A stretch of DNA of 55,985 nt from an uncultured Gammaproteobacteria bacterium (GTDB taxonomy: Bacteria > Pseudomonadota > Gammaproteobacteria > SZUA-229), in the NCBI GenBank assembly GCA_913065105.1, contig CAJXZZ010000007.1:1-55985 (forward strand), in the 5' to 3' direction. The notes under the pieces are model-generated. The model made no database searches, was not told the origin of the DNA, and was given only the letters and a program-made list of their open reading frames with translations. The stretch's first letter is position 1. Every line of letters begins with the position of its first letter. The position numbers were made by a program, and so were the translations under genes. Of this stretch, positions 1-9,472 are shown piece by piece.

Positions 1-554
1 GGCCCGGGTTCGATCAGGCTGACATAAATATTGGTGTTTTTAAGCTCTAGTCGCAAGGTATCGCTTAAGCCTTCGATGGCATATTTGCTGGCGTTATACG
101 CACCGCGAAATGGCATGGCGACAAAACCCAGTACTGAACTATTCTGGATAATACGTCCAAACCTCTGTTTTCGCATCACCGGTATCACCAGATTGGTGAG
201 TTCTAACCAGCCGAATACATTGGTTTCAAACTGGTACTTCAGGTTATCCCTCGTCAGATCTTCAACCGCACCAGGCAGGCCGAATGCGCCGTTATTAAAC
301 AGGGCGTATAATTTGCCATCGGTTAGCTGCATTACCTGCTTGAATGCATGCTGGATAGATTTACTATCAGATAGATCCAGTTGCAGGCTGTCAAAACCTT
401 CGTCGCTGAGCAGTTTTACACTGTCTTCCCGTCTGGCGGTAGCAATCACGTGGTAACCGCGTTGTTTTAAGCCTTTGGCAACACAATATCCAATGCCAGT
501 AGAGCAGCCGGTAATCAGGACTGTTTTTTGTTGATTTGTTACTGAAGAAGTCAT
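1..554 (-). CDS. short-chain dehydrogenase/reductase, C-terminus cut off by the window edge
   Basis: The frame is open from an ATG at 554 down to base 1, giving 184 residues with no stop. The classical SDR signatures are all present: the nucleotide-binding TGCSTGIG at residues 15-22, NNGA at 87-90, the structural Asn112, the catalytic Ser140 and the YNASK motif (Tyr153, Lys157). The protein is therefore a probable NAD(P)-dependent oxidoreductase, expected in the cytoplasm. The substrate cannot be told from these motifs. The sequence after YNASK (EGLSDTLRLEL) resembles SDRs annotated as retinol- or steroid-dehydrogenase-like, but that label carries little functional weight. It is divergently transcribed from fmdB-aspS, sharing the 555-675 intergenic region. 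Confidence 0.9.
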   Translation of the reverse strand, partial: MTSSVTNQQKTVLITGCSTGIGYCVAKGLKQRGYHVIATARREDSVKLLSDEGFDSLQLDLSDSKSIQHAFKQVMQLTDGKLYALFNNGAFGLPGAVEDLTRDNLKYQFETNVFGWLELTNLVIPVMRKQRFGRIIQNSSVLGFVAMPFRGAYNASKYAIEGLSDTLRLELKNTNIYVSLIEPG

Positions 555-609
555 GGCGCAAGTTTAATCCACCCGCTTTAATCTTTGTGTTTTTATTATT
601 GATTGGGTG

Positions 610-639
610 TTGATGCGCTCATGCGTCGACATATATAAT
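610..639 (+). promoter_or_regulatory. candidate sigma70 promoter for fmdB-aspS-nadA
   Basis: A -35-like TTGATG (610-615) and a perfect TATAAT (634-639) are separated by 18 bp, 36 bp upstream of the fmdB start. Spacing and position fit a housekeeping promoter. Not tested against a promoter model. Confidence 0.5.
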
Positions 640-675
640 CGACTGCTTATTTATAGTGTTTAGTAGAGATTACTT

Positions 676-978
676 ATGCCGTTTTATGAATACCAGTGCA
701 CAAAGTGCGGGCATGAAGAAGAAGTTTTGCAGAAAGTTAGTGATGAACCGCTAACAAAATGTCCCGAGTGTGGAAAATCTACCATGAAAAAAATGGTCTC
801 GGCAGCGGCTTTTCGCTTAAAAGGCGGTGGCTGGTACGAAACGGATTTTAAGTCGGGCAATAAAAAGAATGTTGCAGGCGATGAGAAGACCAAAGTTAAG
901 AGTGAAGACAATAAAAAAGCAGCGTCAACCAAGAAGCCATCAGGTGACTCAACTAAGAGCAAAAAAGTAAAAACCTAA
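676..978 (+). CDS. FmdB-family zinc-ribbon protein
   Basis: A 100-residue protein with an N-terminal zinc ribbon: MPFYEYQC opening, CxxC at residues 8-11 and CPEC at 29-32. A short conserved stretch ending in GGGWYETDF follows, then a Lys/Ser-rich disordered tail from about residue 60. This is the FmdB/CxxC_CxxC_SSSS small protein family. It commonly sits directly upstream of aspS in gammaproteobacteria, as here. The family is named after a proposed regulator of formamidase, but its role is not established; a nucleic-acid or protein-binding role is only inference from the zinc ribbon and basic tail. About 110 bp separate it from aspS, so co-transcription is plausible. Confidence 0.88.
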   Translation: MPFYEYQCTKCGHEEEVLQKVSDEPLTKCPECGKSTMKKMVSAAAFRLKGGGWYETDFKSGNKKNVAGDEKTKVKSEDNKKAASTKKPSGDSTKSKKVKT

Positions 979-1086
979 GCCAGAATGCGGTAGAATCGTC
1001 TCTTTTTAACCACCTGAAAACTATCTGCGGGTCTGTACGGCACAGGCAGGTCACTTATATTTTCACCTAACACACTGGATTAACAC

Positions 1087-2871
1087 ATGCGCAGCCATTA
1101 TTGCGGAGCAGTAACCGAAGAATTACTTGATCAAGAAGTCACCTTGTGTGGCTGGGTCAACAAACGTCGTGATCACGGCGGTGTTATTTTTATCGATTTA
1201 CGTGATCGTGAAGGATTAGTGCAGGTGGTATTTGACCCGGACCGTGCCGAGATATTTGAGATTGCTGAAAGCGTGCGTAACGAATATGTTCTTCGTATGA
1301 CCGGCCGTGTGCGTCTGCGTCCTGAAGGGTCGGCTAACCCTGATCTTACCTCCGGTAAGATCGAGATCCTGGGTCTGCAGCTAGAAGTATTAAACGCTTC
1401 TGAAACGCCACCGTTTCAGTTAGATGATACTGGCGTACATGATGACCTGCGTCTGCAATATCGCTATATCGATCTGCGTCGTGATGAGATGCAAAAACGC
1501 ATGCGTATGCGCAGCCAGGTGACACGTTATATTCGTAACCATCTGGAAGAAGAGGGTTACTGGGATATCGAAACGCCGATGCTGACCAAGGCAACACCGG
1601 AAGGTGCACGTGACTATCTGGTGCCATCGCGTACCCATCAGGGCAGTTTTTTTGCCTTGCCGCAGTCACCGCAGCTGTTTAAGCAATTATTGATGATGTC
1701 CGGCATGGACCGTTATTACCAGATCGTACGCTGTTTCCGGGATGAAGATCTACGTGCTGACCGTCAGCCAGAATTTACCCAGATAGATATCGAAACCACC
1801 TTCATGGATGAAAATGCGGTGATGGAATCGATGGAAGAGATGATCCGTGGCCTGTTCAAATCGGTCCTCGACGTCGAACTGCCAAACCCGTTCCCACGTA
1901 TGGATCATAGTGAAGCCATGCTGCGATATGGTTCAGACAAACCTGATTTACGCATTCCACTTGAATTAGTGGATCTTGCCGATGTTATGAAAGACGTCGA
2001 GTTTAAAGTCTTCTCCGGTCCGGCGAATGATCCAGACGGTCGCATCGTCGTGCTACGCGCACCTGGCGGTGCTGAACTGTCGCGCAAACAGATCGATCAA
2101 TACACAGATTATGTCGGTCGTTATGGCGCTAAGGGCTTGGCATGGATCAAAATAAACGATGTTGCTGCGGGTCGTGACGGTTTGCAGTCTCCCATCGTGA
2201 AGTTCTTACCCGATGATGTGCTCACTGCCATCATAGAAAAAACCGGCTCCCAGTCGGGCGATATCTTATTCTTTGGCGCTGGTGATACCAATACTGTCAA
2301 TGAATCCATCGGTGCCTTACGTGTCAAACTGGGGCATGATTTAGGCATGGTTGAGGATTCGTGGCAGCCATTGTTTGTTGTTAACTTCCCGATGTTTGAG
2401 AAAAACAGCCAGGGTGACTGGACGGCTTTGCATCACCCGTTTACTGCGCCTTCGTTTGATTCAGCCGAAGCATTAAAGGCAAACCCCGGCGAAGCGCTTT
2501 CACGTGCATACGACATGGTGCTTAATGGTACCGAGTTAGGCGGCGGCTCTGAGCGTATCTACAAGATGGATATGCAGAAAGCGGTGTTTGAGATCCTGGG
2601 CATTTCAGCAGAAGAAGCGGAAGAAAAATTTGGCTTCCTGTTAACCGCGCTTAAATACGGTTGCCCACCGCATGCAGGTCTGGCTTTTGGCTTAGACCGT
2701 TTAGTCATGCTGATGACTGGCGCAAGTTCTATTCGTGATGTCATGGCATTCCCTAAAACGCAGTCGGCAGCATGTTTGTTAACCTCTGCACCAGCGCCGG
2801 TTTCAACAAAACAGTTACGTGAATTAAATCTTAAGCTGCGTAAAGTTGAGACGACGGAACCTGCGGCCTGA
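1087..2871 (+). CDS. aspS: aspartyl-tRNA synthetase, probably non-discriminating
   Basis: The 594-residue length matches bacterial class IIb AspRS (E. coli 590). Order: N-terminal OB-fold anticodon domain (residues 1-105), catalytic core with [10 protein letters not shown] and the motif 2 segment [18 protein letters not shown], the bacterial GAD insertion, and motif 3 ([12 protein letters not shown]) near the C-terminus. It charges tRNA with aspartate. In the anticodon domain the residues at the discriminating positions are His30 (in RRDHGG) and Gly81 (in RPEGS). This is the Pseudomonas-type pattern linked to charging both tRNA-Asp and tRNA-Asn, whereas E. coli has Leu and Lys there. nadA follows three bases after the stop, so the two are co-transcribed. 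Confidence 0.97.
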   Translation: MRSHYCGAVTEELLDQEVTLCGWVNKRRDHGGVIFIDLRDREGLVQVVFDPDRAEIFEIAESVRNEYVLRMTGRVRLRPEGSANPDLTSGKIEILGLQLEVLNASETPPFQLDDTGVHDDLRLQYRYIDLRRDEMQKRMRMRSQVTRYIRNHLEEEGYWDIETPMLTKATPEGARDYLVPSRTHQGSFFALPQSPQLFKQLLMMSGMDRYYQIVRCFRDEDLRADRQPEFTQIDIETTFMDENAVMESMEEMIRGLFKSVLDVELPNPFPRMDHSEAMLRYGSDKPDLRIPLELVDLADVMKDVEFKVFSGPANDPDGRIVVLRAPGGAELSRKQIDQYTDYVGRYGAKGLAWIKINDVAAGRDGLQSPIVKFLPDDVLTAIIEKTGSQSGDILFFGAGDTNTVNESIGALRVKLGHDLGMVEDSWQPLFVVNFPMFEKNSQGDWTALHHPFTAPSFDSAEALKANPGEALSRAYDMVLNGTELGGGSERIYKMDMQKAVFEILGISAEEAEEKFGFLLTALKYGCPPHAGLAFGLDRLVMLMTGASSIRDVMAFPKTQSAACLLTSAPAPVSTKQLRELNLKLRKVETTEPAA

Positions 2872-2873
2872 TT

Positions 2874-3965
2874 ATGAGTGCGGCCATACAGCCATACACT
2901 TTACTGGATGACGACGATTGCGAAGTCCGTATTTTGCGCGCACGTGAAACCCTGGGTGAGCGTCTAGTTATATTGGGCCACCATTATCAGCGTGATGAAG
3001 TATTTCGTCACGCCAATTTCACCGGTGATTCACTGAAACTGTCGCGGCAGGCGGCGGCATCAAAAGCCGACTACATCGTTTTTTGTGGCGTGCATTTCAT
3101 GGCAGAAGTGGCTGATATTCTATCGCGCCCGGAACAGATTTCCATCTTGCCGGATCTATCGGCTGGCTGTTCGATGGCGGACATGGCCAATCTGCAGAAT
3201 GTTGAGCGTGCCTGGCAGGAACTGTCAGAAATTTTAGATCCAGAAGTTAGTATTACGCCTGTAACCTACATTAATTCTGCAGCAGATCTAAAAGGTTTCT
3301 GCGGCGAGCACGGCGGCATCGTTTGTACTTCGACTAATGCACGCCACGTGCTTGAGTGGAGTTTTAAACAGAAAGAAAAAGTGCTATTTTTCCCCGATCA
3401 GCACCTGGGGAGAAATACCGGTCACACCATGGGTATCCCACTCGATGAGATGGTGGTATGGGATTATGATAAACCGCTAGGTGGTCTGACGGCAGAAGAG
3501 ATTCAGAACGCAAAAATCATCCTGTGGAAGGGCTTCTGTTCCGTGCACCAGATGTTCCAGCCGGAGCAGATTGATAACTTTAAGCAGAAATACCCGGAAA
3601 CCCTGATTATCTCTCATCCGGAAAGCCCATTTGAAGTCTGTCAGAAATCCGATTATATTGGTTCCACAGAATATATAATCAATACCATCGCTAACGCCGA
3701 AGCCAATACACGCTGGCTGGTGGCGACAGAATTAAACCTGGTGAATCGATTACATGAACAGTATAAACATGAAGGTAAAAATGTACATTTCATGTCACCA
3801 AACGTGTGCATGTGTTCCACCATGTTTCGTATCGATCCGCAACACATGGCCTGGGTACTGGAAAACCTGGTCGATGGTCATGTGGTTAATCAGGTCAGCG
3901 TGCCCGCCGATGTTGCCGACAATGCAAGGTTGGCACTCAACCGCATGCTCGACGTCTCACCTTAG
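2874..3965 (+). CDS. nadA: quinolinate synthase A
   Basis: A 363-residue NadA. It condenses iminoaspartate with dihydroxyacetone phosphate to quinolinate, the first committed part of de novo NAD synthesis, in the cytoplasm and using a [4Fe-4S] cluster. Visible family features are GHHYQRDEV near residue 35, TGDSLKLS, cysteines in AGCSMADM and KGFCSVHQMF, and a CMCS segment near residue 312 that matches the third cluster-ligand region. The start ATG lies three bases after the aspS stop, so translation is probably coupled. The nadB and nadC partners are not in this window. Confidence 0.97.
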   Translation: MSAAIQPYTLLDDDDCEVRILRARETLGERLVILGHHYQRDEVFRHANFTGDSLKLSRQAAASKADYIVFCGVHFMAEVADILSRPEQISILPDLSAGCSMADMANLQNVERAWQELSEILDPEVSITPVTYINSAADLKGFCGEHGGIVCTSTNARHVLEWSFKQKEKVLFFPDQHLGRNTGHTMGIPLDEMVVWDYDKPLGGLTAEEIQNAKIILWKGFCSVHQMFQPEQIDNFKQKYPETLIISHPESPFEVCQKSDYIGSTEYIINTIANAEANTRWLVATELNLVNRLHEQYKHEGKNVHFMSPNVCMCSTMFRIDPQHMAWVLENLVDGHVVNQVSVPADVADNARLALNRMLDVSP

Positions 3966-3985
3966 ACGCTCAACGACCATCTACT

Positions 3986-4648
3986 ATGCGTGAAGCAGTA
4001 GTCTTAGTACATGGTTTGTGGAGTGTGGCAGGTGTTGACCTGTTAAGACTCAAAAATCGTCTAAGCAATGCCGGTTATGAATGCCACATGTTCAACTATC
4101 ATGTCTGGGGCAAGCCGCCTGCAGATATCGCCGTCAAGCTCAACAAATTTATCGAAAAAATTGATGCTCCCACAGTACACATCGTGGCACACAGCTTTGG
4201 CGGTATCATCACCATGCATCTGTTTGATCAGTTCCCGTTTAATAAAAAGGGTCGAGTAGTATTGCTGGCATCACCAGTGAATGGTAGTGCGGTCGGCAGA
4301 CGGATTAATGCCAACCCGGTGACACGCTGGATGCTCGGGCAAAGCCATGTCAATGGCCTGTCGGGCGATGTTCCAGAGTGGAAGGGCTGGCAGGATATTG
4401 GCGTGATTGCAGGTAACATACCTATCGGTATGGGACTGGTTACCGGCGGGCCAAAATTGCCTCATGACGGTACGGTCTCTGTCGAAGAAGCGCAACTAAA
4501 AGGTGCAGCAGATTCAATTGTTGTACGTGAGAGTCATCTGAGTATGTTGATGTCGGCTGGTGTAGCTAAGCAGGTTATTGTTTTTTTGCAGACCGGCAAG
4601 TTTGATCAGGAGACGACTACGCCATTGTTTGATGCTGAGCTGGCTTGA
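3986..4648 (+). CDS. alpha/beta-hydrolase, lipase-like
   Basis: A 220-residue cytoplasmic protein with a compact alpha/beta-hydrolase core. The oxyanion-side motif is LVHGLW (residues 7-12). The nucleophile elbow is A-H-S-F-G-G with Ser70. A late Asp in HDGTVSVEEA and a His in ESHLSML are the likely other two members of the triad. It resembles the PGAP1/triacylglycerol-lipase type of hydrolase rather than a haloalkane dehalogenase. There is no signal peptide or lipobox. It starts 20 bp after nadA and may be the last gene of the fmdB-aspS-nadA unit. The substrate is unknown. Confidence 0.8.
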   Translation: MREAVVLVHGLWSVAGVDLLRLKNRLSNAGYECHMFNYHVWGKPPADIAVKLNKFIEKIDAPTVHIVAHSFGGIITMHLFDQFPFNKKGRVVLLASPVNGSAVGRRINANPVTRWMLGQSHVNGLSGDVPEWKGWQDIGVIAGNIPIGMGLVTGGPKLPHDGTVSVEEAQLKGAADSIVVRESHLSMLMSAGVAKQVIVFLQTGKFDQETTTPLFDAELA

Positions 4649-4681
4649 TCTCTCGTTTTTATGCGGCATTGTCTCTTATTC

Positions 4682-4705
4682 CCACGCGCCTGCGTGGAAA
4701 TGCAT
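4682..4705 (+). repeat. short palindromic intergenic repeat
   Basis: CCACGC (4682-4687) and GCGTGG (4692-4697) form a six-base-pair hairpin with a GCCT loop, followed by AAATGCAT. A diverged copy is at 31006-31028 (CCACGCTCCTTGTGGAAATACAT). The rest of the 4649-4849 gap upstream of yebC shows nothing recognisable. Confidence 0.5.
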
Positions 4706-4855
4706 GAACAAAAGTAAACTGTACATATCAGACAACGAATCACTACAAAATCATACCGCGTTACACCCAAAACCCTTAGCCGGCAGCACCTCACAGTGAT
4801 AGACTCCCCGCAATCAAAATAATAATAAACCCACCAAAAAAAGCGGGAGATGGTT

Positions 4856-5608
4856 ATGGCTGGACACAGTAAATTTGCGAATATCAAACATCGCAAAGCT
4901 GCCCAGGATAAAAAAAGAGGCAAGATTTTCACCAAGTTGATCCGGGAGATCACTGTGGCTGCCCGCGGTGGTGGCGGTGGTGATGTTGCGGCGAACCCTC
5001 GCCTGCGTCTTGTGGTCGATAAAGCGCTGGCGGCTAACATGACCCGCGATACTATTGAGCGTGCGATCAAACGCGGCACTGGTGAAGGCGATGATACCAA
5101 TTATGATGAAATTCGCTACGAAGGTTATGGGCCTGCCGGTACCGCGGTTATGGTTGATTGCCTGACGGACAACCGTAATCGCACCGTGTCAGAAGTACGC
5201 CATGCCTTCACTAAAGCCGGCGGTAATTTAGGCACTGATGGTTCTGTCGCTTATATGTTTAACCGCACTGGAGTTTTGGTGTATCCGCAAGGCAGTGATG
5301 AGGATGCCATTATGGAGGCGGCGCTGGAAGCCGGTGCAGAAGATGTGGCGACTAATGACGATGGCAGTATCGAGGTGTTGACTGCATTTGAAGATTTTAT
5401 CTTGGTGAAAGATGCCATGACAGCGGCAAGTTTTGCACCAGAAGAGGCGGAAGTTATTGAAAGGGCAGCTAATTTAGTTGACGTAACTTTTGATGATGCG
5501 GAAAAAATCATGCGACTGATTGACACCCTGGAAGATCTGGATGATGTTCAGGATGTGCATACCAATGCTGATTTTTCTGATGAAGTGATGCAGCAGTTAT
5601 CGGCTTAA
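4856..5608 (+). CDS. yebC: YebC/PmpR-family regulatory or translation-associated protein
   Basis: The opening [23 protein letters not shown] is the invariant YebC start. I chose the ATG at 4856 over the one at 4850 because GGGAG (4845-4849) then has a six-base spacing and the family begins with MAGHS. The product is 250 residues. Members have been described as DNA-binding transcriptional regulators and, more recently, as ribosome-associated factors; the sequence alone does not decide. It heads the block with ruvCAB, the usual gammaproteobacterial order. Confidence 0.96.
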   Translation: MAGHSKFANIKHRKAAQDKKRGKIFTKLIREITVAARGGGGGDVAANPRLRLVVDKALAANMTRDTIERAIKRGTGEGDDTNYDEIRYEGYGPAGTAVMVDCLTDNRNRTVSEVRHAFTKAGGNLGTDGSVAYMFNRTGVLVYPQGSDEDAIMEAALEAGAEDVATNDDGSIEVLTAFEDFILVKDAMTAASFAPEEAEVIERAANLVDVTFDDAEKIMRLIDTLEDLDDVQDVHTNADFSDEVMQQLSA

Positions 5609-5638
5609 TGATGAAGTGCTACGACCATAAGAGCTCAG

Positions 5639-6166
5639 GTGTCAGTTAAAAAAACACGCATTATAGGCATTGACCCCGGATCACGATGTACCGGTTATGG
5701 CGTGATAGACAGTGATGGCTTTCGCCACGAATATATCACCAGCGGTTTTGTGAAAATCACCGGCGATGAGTTGCCTGAACGTTTAGGTATGATTTTTAGT
5801 GAAATCAGTGACATTATAGAAAAATGGCAGCCGCAGACCATGGGTATCGAACAGGTGTTTGTAAATAAAAATGTGGATTCTGCTCTGAAGCTTGGTCAGG
5901 CACGGGGCGCGGCTATCTGTGCGGGCACTAATGCAAATCTGGATGTCGGAGAATACACTCCGCGTGCGATCAAAAAAGCGGTGGTTGGTATCGGTTCGGC
6001 GGATAAAGAGCAGGTTCAACAGATGATGAAGCTATTGTTAAAACTTGATTTTGTACCACAAAATGATGAGGCGGATGGCCTGGCTATAGCCGTTTGCCAC
6101 GCCAATCATATGCATGTGAAAAGCTTAGGTATTGTAACCAAGGTTCGAGGTGGCAGATGGAGGTAA
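5639..6166 (+). CDS. ruvC: Holliday junction endodeoxyribonuclease RuvC
   Basis: A 175-residue resolvase that cuts Holliday junctions in the RuvABC complex. The RNase H-like fold is marked by GIDPGSRCTGYG with the catalytic Asp12, the acidic MGIEQVF segment, and the C-terminal NDEADGLAIAVCH segment that carries the last acidic residues. The start is GTG at 5639, 30 bp after yebC; no upstream ATG keeps the family N-terminus. The stop lies just upstream of the ruvA start, so the ruvA ribosome binding site overlaps the end of ruvC. Confidence 0.97.
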   Translation: MSVKKTRIIGIDPGSRCTGYGVIDSDGFRHEYITSGFVKITGDELPERLGMIFSEISDIIEKWQPQTMGIEQVFVNKNVDSALKLGQARGAAICAGTNANLDVGEYTPRAIKKAVVGIGSADKEQVQQMMKLLLKLDFVPQNDEADGLAIAVCHANHMHVKSLGIVTKVRGGRWR

Positions 6167-6173
6167 CAGGTCA

Positions 6174-6767
6174 ATGATCGGACGTTTAAAAGGTGTTTTG
6201 CTGGAGAAACAACCACCAGCAATATTGATCGATGTACAGGGTGTGGGTTATGAGCTCGAAGCATCGATGTCTACGTTTTATAATTTACCGGAATGTGGTG
6301 AAACTATCACGTTGCACACACACATGGTTGTGCGTGAAGATGCACAATTGCTGTACGGGTTTTTCTCGCCGTCTGAACGCCTGATGTTTCGCACCTTAAT
6401 AAAAATTAGCGGGGTTGGGCCAAAGCTTGCGTTGACGATTCTTTCTGGCATGAGCGCTGAAGATTTCTCGCGCTGTATTCTGGAAGGTGACAGCAAAGCC
6501 TTAACGCAGCTCCCTGGCGTGGGTAAAAAGACGGCTGAGCGTTTAGTCGTTGAGCTGAAAGACCGTATCGATAAAAATGATGCGATTAGTTTACCCGGCT
6601 CTGCGACAAAAATAGAAAAACAGGCTAATCCAGTAAATGATGCAGTAAGTGCATTGATTTCATTAGGTTATAAAGCGCAACAGGCAAGTCAGATGATTCG
6701 CAGCATGGACGTGGATGGCAAATCAACCGAAGAAATTATTCGAGCGGCTTTGCAGGGGAGTGCATAA
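6174..6767 (+). CDS. ruvA: Holliday junction branch-migration protein RuvA
   Basis: A 197-residue RuvA that binds the four-way junction and loads RuvB. The family start is MIGRLKG, at the ATG at 6174 with GGAGG at 6159-6163; an upstream in-frame GTG at 6150 would only add residues unlike the family. Helix-hairpin-helix segments ISGVGPKLAL and LPGVGKKTAERLVVEL are clear, followed by a linker and the RuvB-binding domain III (AVSALISLGYKAQQA). ruvB starts at the next base after the stop. Confidence 0.97.
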   Translation: MIGRLKGVLLEKQPPAILIDVQGVGYELEASMSTFYNLPECGETITLHTHMVVREDAQLLYGFFSPSERLMFRTLIKISGVGPKLALTILSGMSAEDFSRCILEGDSKALTQLPGVGKKTAERLVVELKDRIDKNDAISLPGSATKIEKQANPVNDAVSALISLGYKAQQASQMIRSMDVDGKSTEEIIRAALQGSA

Positions 6768-7823
6768 ATGAGCGATAACCCGGTATTGTCAGCAGAAAGT
6801 GTCGAAGGCGAGGTGGCTATCGATCGCGCTATCCGTCCACAGTATTTAAAAGATTATCGCGGGCAGCCAGCTGTTACCGAGCAACTGGATATATTTATTC
6901 CTGCCGCTAAAGCCAGAAATGAAGCCTTAGACCATGTTTTATTCTTTGGACCGCCGGGATTGGGTAAGACCACATTGGCACATATCGTTGCCAATGAGAT
7001 GGGCGCAAAACTACATTCGACGTCTGGACCAGTTTTGGAAAAACAGGGTGACCTTGCCGCGCTATTGACCAACCTTGAGCCGCATGATGTGTTATTCATC
7101 GATGAGATTCATCGTCTGAGCCCGGTGGTAGAAGAAGTATTGTACCCGGCAATGGAAGATCATCAATTAGATATCATGATCGGCGAAGGCCCTGCTGCGC
7201 GCTCCATCAAACTTGATCTGCCACCATTTACTCTAGTCGGTGCTACCACGCGAGCGGGGTCGTTAACGTCACCCCTGCGAGACCGTTTCGGAATCGTCTT
7301 GCGCCTGGATTTTTACGCGATGAATGATTTAAATCACATCGTCAAACGCTCTGCTGACATTTTAAACGTACGTATCGATGATGCTGGCGCAGGTGAGATT
7401 GCCAGACGCGCCAGGGGTACACCGCGCATCGTTAATCGCCTGTTACGACGGGTGCGCGATTATGCGGAAGTCAAAGGTAATGGTTATGTGGATGAAGATA
7501 TTGCAGCAAAAGCACTGGAATTATTAAAAGTTGATCCGCTTGGGTTTGATATAATGGACCGGCGTTTACTGTTAGCTATCATCGAAAAATTCAATGGTGG
7601 TCCGGTGGGCGTGGAAAATCTGGCTGCTGCGATCGGTGAAGAACGCGACACCATAGAAGATGTTATCGAACCCTATCTAATTCAACAGGGATATCTGATG
7701 CGCACTCCCAGGGGGCGTATTGCTACTGCGAATGTTTATCAGCATTTTGGTCTGCATGCGCCGGATAGTCTCACTAAGGAAACAGCGAAAGAACTTGCAC
7801 CAGAAGCAGACATGTTTAAATAA
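6768..7823 (+). CDS. ruvB: Holliday junction branch-migration ATPase RuvB
   Basis: A 351-residue AAA+ motor of the RuvABC complex. Walker A is GPPGLGKTT at about residue 63, Walker B is LFIDEIHRL near 111, sensor 1 sits in [19 protein letters not shown], and the C-terminal winged helix includes [16 protein letters not shown]. The start codon directly follows the ruvA stop. A 51-bp AT-rich gap separates it from ybgC; no clear terminator was seen there, so read-through into the tol cluster is likely. Confidence 0.98.
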   Translation: MSDNPVLSAESVEGEVAIDRAIRPQYLKDYRGQPAVTEQLDIFIPAAKARNEALDHVLFFGPPGLGKTTLAHIVANEMGAKLHSTSGPVLEKQGDLAALLTNLEPHDVLFIDEIHRLSPVVEEVLYPAMEDHQLDIMIGEGPAARSIKLDLPPFTLVGATTRAGSLTSPLRDRFGIVLRLDFYAMNDLNHIVKRSADILNVRIDDAGAGEIARRARGTPRIVNRLLRRVRDYAEVKGNGYVDEDIAAKALELLKVDPLGFDIMDRRLLLAIIEKFNGGPVGVENLAAAIGEERDTIEDVIEPYLIQQGYLMRTPRGRIATANVYQHFGLHAPDSLTKETAKELAPEADMFK

Positions 7824-7874
7824 AAGGATTTTTTTACAGTTTTAAAACTGTTCTAATAATAATTATAATAAGTA

Positions 7875-8354
7875 ATGAATTCCAATAATAATCCAAGTAC
7901 GAAGGAATTTTCCTGGCCGGTTCGTGTCTACTACGAGGATACCGATTCAGGTGGTGTGGTTTATTACGCTAATTACCTGAAATTTATGGAGCGTGCACGT
8001 ACCGAATTACTACGCAGTATCGGTTACGAGCAGGATCAATTACAACAAGAGCTGGGTATTATCTTTGCGGTGCATAGCGCCAATATTCAATATAAGAAAC
8101 CAGCCAGATTTAATAACGAGTTAAACGTGCTTACATCGGTTACCTCGCTGGGTAAAGCCAGCATACATTTTAAACAGTCTATTTATCTTGAGCCGTCTCA
8201 TGATGTAGCTGTTGCCACTGGCTCCGCGCCTACTGTATTGTTAGCAGAAGCGGAAATCATAATTGCCTGTCTAAATGCGAACAAATTCTTACCGCAGAGT
8301 ATCCCTGCATCAATAATCGAAAAAATGAATAAGGAGTTTTATTGTGGAAGCTGA
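7875..8354 (+). CDS. ybgC: Tol-Pal system-associated acyl-CoA thioesterase
   Basis: A 159-residue hotdog-fold thioesterase. The motif VYYEDTDSGGVVYYANYLKF near the N-terminus contains the catalytic Asp (EDTDSGG) and is diagnostic of YbgC. The family acts on acyl-CoA thioesters and has been linked to phospholipid metabolism at the inner membrane. It is the usual first gene of the tol-pal cluster. Its last 11 bases overlap the start of tolQ, which implies translational coupling. Confidence 0.95.
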   Translation: MNSNNNPSTKEFSWPVRVYYEDTDSGGVVYYANYLKFMERARTELLRSIGYEQDQLQQELGIIFAVHSANIQYKKPARFNNELNVLTSVTSLGKASIHFKQSIYLEPSHDVAVATGSAPTVLLAEAEIIIACLNANKFLPQSIPASIIEKMNKEFYCGS

Positions 8355-9030
8355 TATGTCGCTATTGTCACTGGTAACACGCGCCAGTTTTTTAGTGCAG
8401 ATAGTGATGATGATTTTGTTAGGTGCATCGGTGCTTTCATGGATTATTATCGTACTCAAATTTAAAATATTGAAACTGGCGAAGGAAGAAGCCATACGCT
8501 TCGAAGATCAATTCTGGTCAGGAATCAATTTATCCGATCTTTATCAGCAGGTTAAACGCAAGGCCGAAACACGTCGTGGTGTCGCCCGAATTTTTGAAGT
8601 CGGTTTTGCAGAATACCTTCGCACCCATAAAAACAAAACAAACACGGCAATGATGTTGGCCAGTGTGCAGCGCAGTATGAAAGTTGCGGTTACTCGTGAA
8701 GAAGATTCTTTAGATTCTCATCTGTCTATGTTGGCGACCATTGGTTCTATTAGTCCTTATATTGGCCTGTTCGGAACAGTATGGGGCATTATGCGGTCGT
8801 TTATTGCTCTGGGTGCAGTCGAGCATGCCAGTCTTGCGATGGTTGCTCCAGGCATTGCTGAAGCGCTAATCGCAACGGCGATGGGTTTGTTTGCCGCCAT
8901 TCCCGCAGTTATTGCATATAACCGATATGCTGAAAAAGTTGATCGTTTATCCAGTACCTATGAGAATTTTGCTGAAGAGTTTGCGACAATTTTGCAGCGA
9001 CAGAGTCATGCTACGGGTGAAGTCGCGTAA
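8344..9030 (+). CDS. tolQ: Tol-Pal motor subunit TolQ
   Basis: A 228-residue inner-membrane protein of the MotA/TolQ/ExbB family that works with TolR as a proton-driven motor during cell division and outer-membrane constriction. One membrane segment lies near residues 15-38 and two in the C-terminal half (IGSISPYIGLFGTVWGIM, and the stretch around IAEALIATAMGLFAAIPAV). I took the GTG at 8344, with AAGGAG at 8331-8336 seven bases upstream. An ATG at 8356 is possible but is 19 bases from that site. The stop overlaps the tolR start. Confidence 0.97.
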   Translation: MEADMSLLSLVTRASFLVQIVMMILLGASVLSWIIIVLKFKILKLAKEEAIRFEDQFWSGINLSDLYQQVKRKAETRRGVARIFEVGFAEYLRTHKNKTNTAMMLASVQRSMKVAVTREEDSLDSHLSMLATIGSISPYIGLFGTVWGIMRSFIALGAVEHASLAMVAPGIAEALIATAMGLFAAIPAVIAYNRYAEKVDRLSSTYENFAEEFATILQRQSHATGEVA

Positions 9031-9440
9031 TGAGTAAAAAACGTCGCGCAATTGCCGAGATTAACGTGGTTCCGTATATCGACGTCATGTTAGTGTTATT
9101 GATCATTTTCATGATAACTGCGCCGATTGTTCAGCAAGGTGTCGAAGTTGAATTGCCGAAGTTGGCTGCTAACTCATTACCTCCTGAACAACAGGAACCA
9201 GTGATATTGACCGTGAGTAAAACCGGCGAATATTATTTGAATGTTGGTGATGATTTAAAGAAACCGGTGAGCGATGATATTGTCAGCCAGCGTGTCGCTT
9301 TAATACTCAAGCTTAAGCCACAAACGCCAGTACTGGTTCGTGGTGATAAAGACGTTAATTATGGATCGGTGACAACGGCGATGGTGCTTCTGCAATCAGC
9401 TGGTGTGGAAAAAGTAGGTTTAATGACTGAACAACCCTGA
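9030..9440 (+). CDS. tolR: Tol-Pal motor subunit TolR
   Basis: A 136-residue ExbD/TolR protein with one transmembrane helix near residues 15-35. The segment INVVPYIDVMLVLLIIFMIT carries the membrane-embedded Asp expected to take part in proton flow. The rest is periplasmic. Its ATG overlaps the tolQ stop by one base. Confidence 0.97.
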   Translation: MSKKRRAIAEINVVPYIDVMLVLLIIFMITAPIVQQGVEVELPKLAANSLPPEQQEPVILTVSKTGEYYLNVGDDLKKPVSDDIVSQRVALILKLKPQTPVLVRGDKDVNYGSVTTAMVLLQSAGVEKVGLMTEQP

Positions 9441-9472
9441 AATGGTTGGTATTAGTCAACAGGATCACATCA

